Shown in pieces: positions 7,062 through 7,921 of a stretch of 7,921 bases of DNA. The notes under the pieces were generated by a model. The model made no database searches, was not told the origin of the DNA, and was given only the letters and a program-made list of their open reading frames with translations. Source of the DNA: an uncultured Campylobacter sp. (GTDB taxonomy: Bacteria > Campylobacterota > Campylobacteria > Campylobacterales > Campylobacteraceae); the NCBI RefSeq assembly GCF_905371695.1, contig NZ_CAJPMA010000079.1, positions 1-7,921 on the forward strand. The letters are read 5' to 3'. Position numbers and translations under genes: made by a program. Each line of letters opens with the position of its first letter. Within the stretch, counting starts at the first letter, position 1.

Positions 7062-7628
7062 GTGGCTTCATACTCAATGGGCGACCTAAAAAAAGGTCTA
7101 AAAATCGAAATCGACGGCGTTCCTTATAAAATCGTCGAATATCAACACGTAAAACCGGGCAAGGGCGCGGCGTTCGTTCGTGCGAAAATCAAATCTTTTA
7201 TCGACGGCAAGGTACTTGAAAAAACCTTTCACGCGGGCGATAAATGCGAGCAGCCTAATCTTGAAGACAGGCAGATGCAATATCTTTACGACGACGGCGA
7301 ATTTTGCCAGTTTATGGATACAGCTACGTATGAGCAGGTAGCTATAAACGACGAAGACGTAGGAGAAGCTAAAAAATGGATGATCGACGGCATGATGGTT
7401 GATATTTTATTTCACAACGGAAACGCTATCGGCGTCGAAGTACCGCAAGTGGTCGAGCTTAAAATAGTAGAAACTCCGCCGAATTTTAAAGGCGATACGC
7501 AGGGCGGTAAAAAGCCCGCTACGCTAGAAACGGGCGCGGTGGTGCAAATTCCTTTTCACGTGCTTGAAGGAGAGGTGATTCGCGTAGATACGGTACGCGG
7601 CGAATATATCGAGCGCGCGAATAAATAA
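7062..7628 (+). CDS. efp: Elongation factor P
   Basis: EF-P binds the ribosome between the P and E sites and relieves stalling on polyproline stretches. The product has 188 residues, the normal length, in three beta domains: an N-terminal KOW-like domain (about 1-65) and two OB domains (about 66-128 and 129-188). The tip loop reads 'VKPGKGAAFVRAK' with Lys34 in the position that E. coli modifies by beta-lysylation. Whether and how this host modifies it cannot be seen here, since no modification gene lies in the window. The C-terminal signature includes 'KPATLETGAVVQIPFHVLEGE' split around 151-171 and 'VDTVRGEYIERANK'. The start is GTG 7062, chosen because AAGGAG (7051-7056) lies five bases upstream and the protein then begins 'MASYSMGDLKKGLKIE' as expected. 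It follows serA by 21 bases, probably in the same transcript. Confidence 0.97.
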   Translation: MASYSMGDLKKGLKIEIDGVPYKIVEYQHVKPGKGAAFVRAKIKSFIDGKVLEKTFHAGDKCEQPNLEDRQMQYLYDDGEFCQFMDTATYEQVAINDEDVGEAKKWMIDGMMVDILFHNGNAIGVEVPQVVELKIVETPPNFKGDTQGGKKPATLETGAVVQIPFHVLEGEVIRVDTVRGEYIERANK

Positions 7629-7653
7629 ATTTTGCGCGTAAGTCTCGCATCGC

Positions 7654-7670
7654 CGATCTTTCTTAGATCG
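7654..7670. repeat. Inverted repeat after efp (hairpin, role unknown)
   Basis: CGATCT (7654-7659) and AGATCG (7665-7670) form a perfect 6-bp stem around TTCTT, 25 bases after the efp stop. A competing outer pairing, GCCGA (7652-7656) with TCGGC (7674-7678), is also possible. There is no T-run after it, so it is not a typical intrinsic terminator on either strand. It may be a 3' end stabilising structure. Confidence 0.4.
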
Positions 7671-7701
7671 TCTTCGGCAAATGGACTAGCGCGCTCCGCT
7701 C

Positions 7702-7750
7702 GCAAACAAAATCCCCTAGTTAATAGGGCTATGCGGATGCTTTTGTTTGC
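7702..7750. terminator. Probable bidirectional terminator between convergent genes
   Basis: GCAAACAAAA (7702-7711) is the exact reverse complement of TTTTGTTTGC (7741-7750). Inside, ATCC (7711-7714) can pair with GGAT (7735-7738), and CCTA with TAGG (7715-7718 / 7724-7727). On the plus strand the inner helix is followed closely by TTTTGTTT; on the minus strand GGAT runs directly into TTTTGTTT. A stem flanked by A-run and T-run on both sides is the usual layout of a terminator shared by convergent genes, here efp and the minus-strand gene. The inner stem is short and has an asymmetric bulge, which lowers confidence. Confidence 0.55.
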
Positions 7751-7761
7751 TAGTTGGGGCT

Positions 7762-7798
7762 TAAAATTTAAAATTTCGGGTCGGCCGGGTCGCCGACC
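7762..7798 (-). terminator. GC-rich hairpin terminating the minus-strand gene
   Basis: Read on the minus strand, GGTCGGC (7798-7792) and GCCGACC (7785-7779) form a perfect 7-bp GC-rich stem with a 6-base loop, beginning 18 bases after the minus-strand stop. It is followed by CGAAATTTTAAATTTTAA (to 7762), an interrupted T-tract. Strong stem plus location fit an intrinsic terminator; the broken T-tract makes it imperfect. Confidence 0.5.
7777..7794 (+). repeat. Two-copy 9-bp tandem repeat
   Basis: CGGGTCGGC (7777-7785) is followed at once by CGGGTCGCC (7786-7794), identical at 8 of 9 positions. It overlaps the GC-rich hairpin, so part of the repetition may come from the inverted repeat itself. 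Confidence 0.5.
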
Positions 7799-7816
7799 TT
7801 CGGGCGGTTAAGCCGT

Positions 7817-7921
7817 TTACGAGAGGTGCGCTTTTATTAGACGCGTTATCTCGCCCTCGTAAGGAAATCTCGCCTCGTCCGTACCGATGAGGTCTTTTTT
7901 TGAAAATACTACTTCGCCGTC
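7817..7921 (-). CDS. C-terminal end of an unrecognised protein (start outside window)
   Basis: On the minus strand an open frame enters at 7921 and ends at TAA (7819-7817), giving the last 34 residues: 'DGEVVFSKKDLIGTDEARF' followed by 'PYEGEITRLIKAHLS'. Codon use resembles the neighbouring genes. It reads like a protein end with a beta-strand (DGEVVFS) and a closing helix (GEITRLIKAHL). A strand 'DGxxV' then final helix is seen at the C-terminus of thioredoxin-fold proteins among others, but this piece is too short to assign. It converges on efp and is followed by terminator-like hairpins, which supports it as a real gene end. Confidence 0.6.
   Translation of the reverse strand, partial: DGEVVFSKKDLIGTDEARFPYEGEITRLIKAHLS

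Noticed and set aside
7614..7638. CGCGC / GCGCG inverted repeat around the efp stop codon
   Set aside because: The arms are low-complexity alternating CG words separated by 15 A/T-rich bases and overlap coding sequence; no T-run follows.
7640..7816. Possible tRNA or small ORF in the efp-downstream region
   Set aside because: No cloverleaf with conserved T-arm and anticodon arm can be built, and plus-strand frames stop quickly (for example ATG-GAC-TAG at 7681-7689).
1..7921. Very frequent AAATTT and CTAG words
   Set aside because: Most fall in coding sequence and follow from common Lys-Phe, Lys-Ile and Leu-Ala codon pairs in this genome; I could not count them against expectation here, so I make no claim of selection.
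1..7921. Mobile element, CRISPR, defence or secretion system
   Set aside because: No transposase, integrase, direct-repeat array or accessory gene is present; gene order and codon use are uniform core genome throughout.

Overview
The window is a stretch of ordinary core genome from an epsilonproteobacterium, most likely a Campylobacter of the higher-GC group (C. curvus / C. showae / C. rectus type). Four things point there. The gene order pheT-aroA-ispH-rpsA-(membrane protein)-serA matches what I recall of the C. jejuni Cj0896c-Cj0891c block. AroA reads like the Campylobacter enzyme. The one clear promoter is a TATAAT box without a recognisable -35. Coding sequence mixes A+T-rich runs with GCG/CGC-rich codons. 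The species call is inference.

All complete genes lie on the plus strand, tightly packed. Positions 1-1099 hold the 3' two thirds or less of pheT (phenylalanyl-tRNA synthetase beta). It overlaps aroA (1096-2373, EPSP synthase) in an ATGA, and aroA overlaps ispH (2363-3187, last step of the MEP isoprenoid pathway) by 11 bases. A 127-base gap follows, with a weak possible terminator, a clear -10 box and a small leader hairpin. It leads into rpsA (3315-4976, ribosomal protein S1, six S1 repeats). Four bases later comes an uncharacterised single-pass membrane protein (4981-5466). This overlaps serA (5463-7040, long-form 3-phosphoglycerate dehydrogenase with ASB and ACT domains), again in an ATGA. 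After 21 bases comes efp (7062-7628, elongation factor P, GTG start).

The last 293 bases hold a 188-base convergent intergenic region (7629-7816), rich in inverted repeats that look like a shared bidirectional terminator plus a GC-rich terminator for the opposing gene. After it lies the C-terminal 34 codons of an unrecognised minus-strand gene that runs off the window end.

Functionally this is translation (PheT, S1, EF-P) mixed with central biosynthesis (aromatic amino acids, isoprenoids, serine). The overlaps suggest two transcription units, pheT-aroA-ispH and rpsA-orf-serA-efp, perhaps with internal promoters. I see no mobile element, CRISPR array, tRNA, rRNA or defence system, and nothing that looks like an undescribed system. 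The least explained items are the small membrane protein, the S1 leader hairpin and the structured convergent region.
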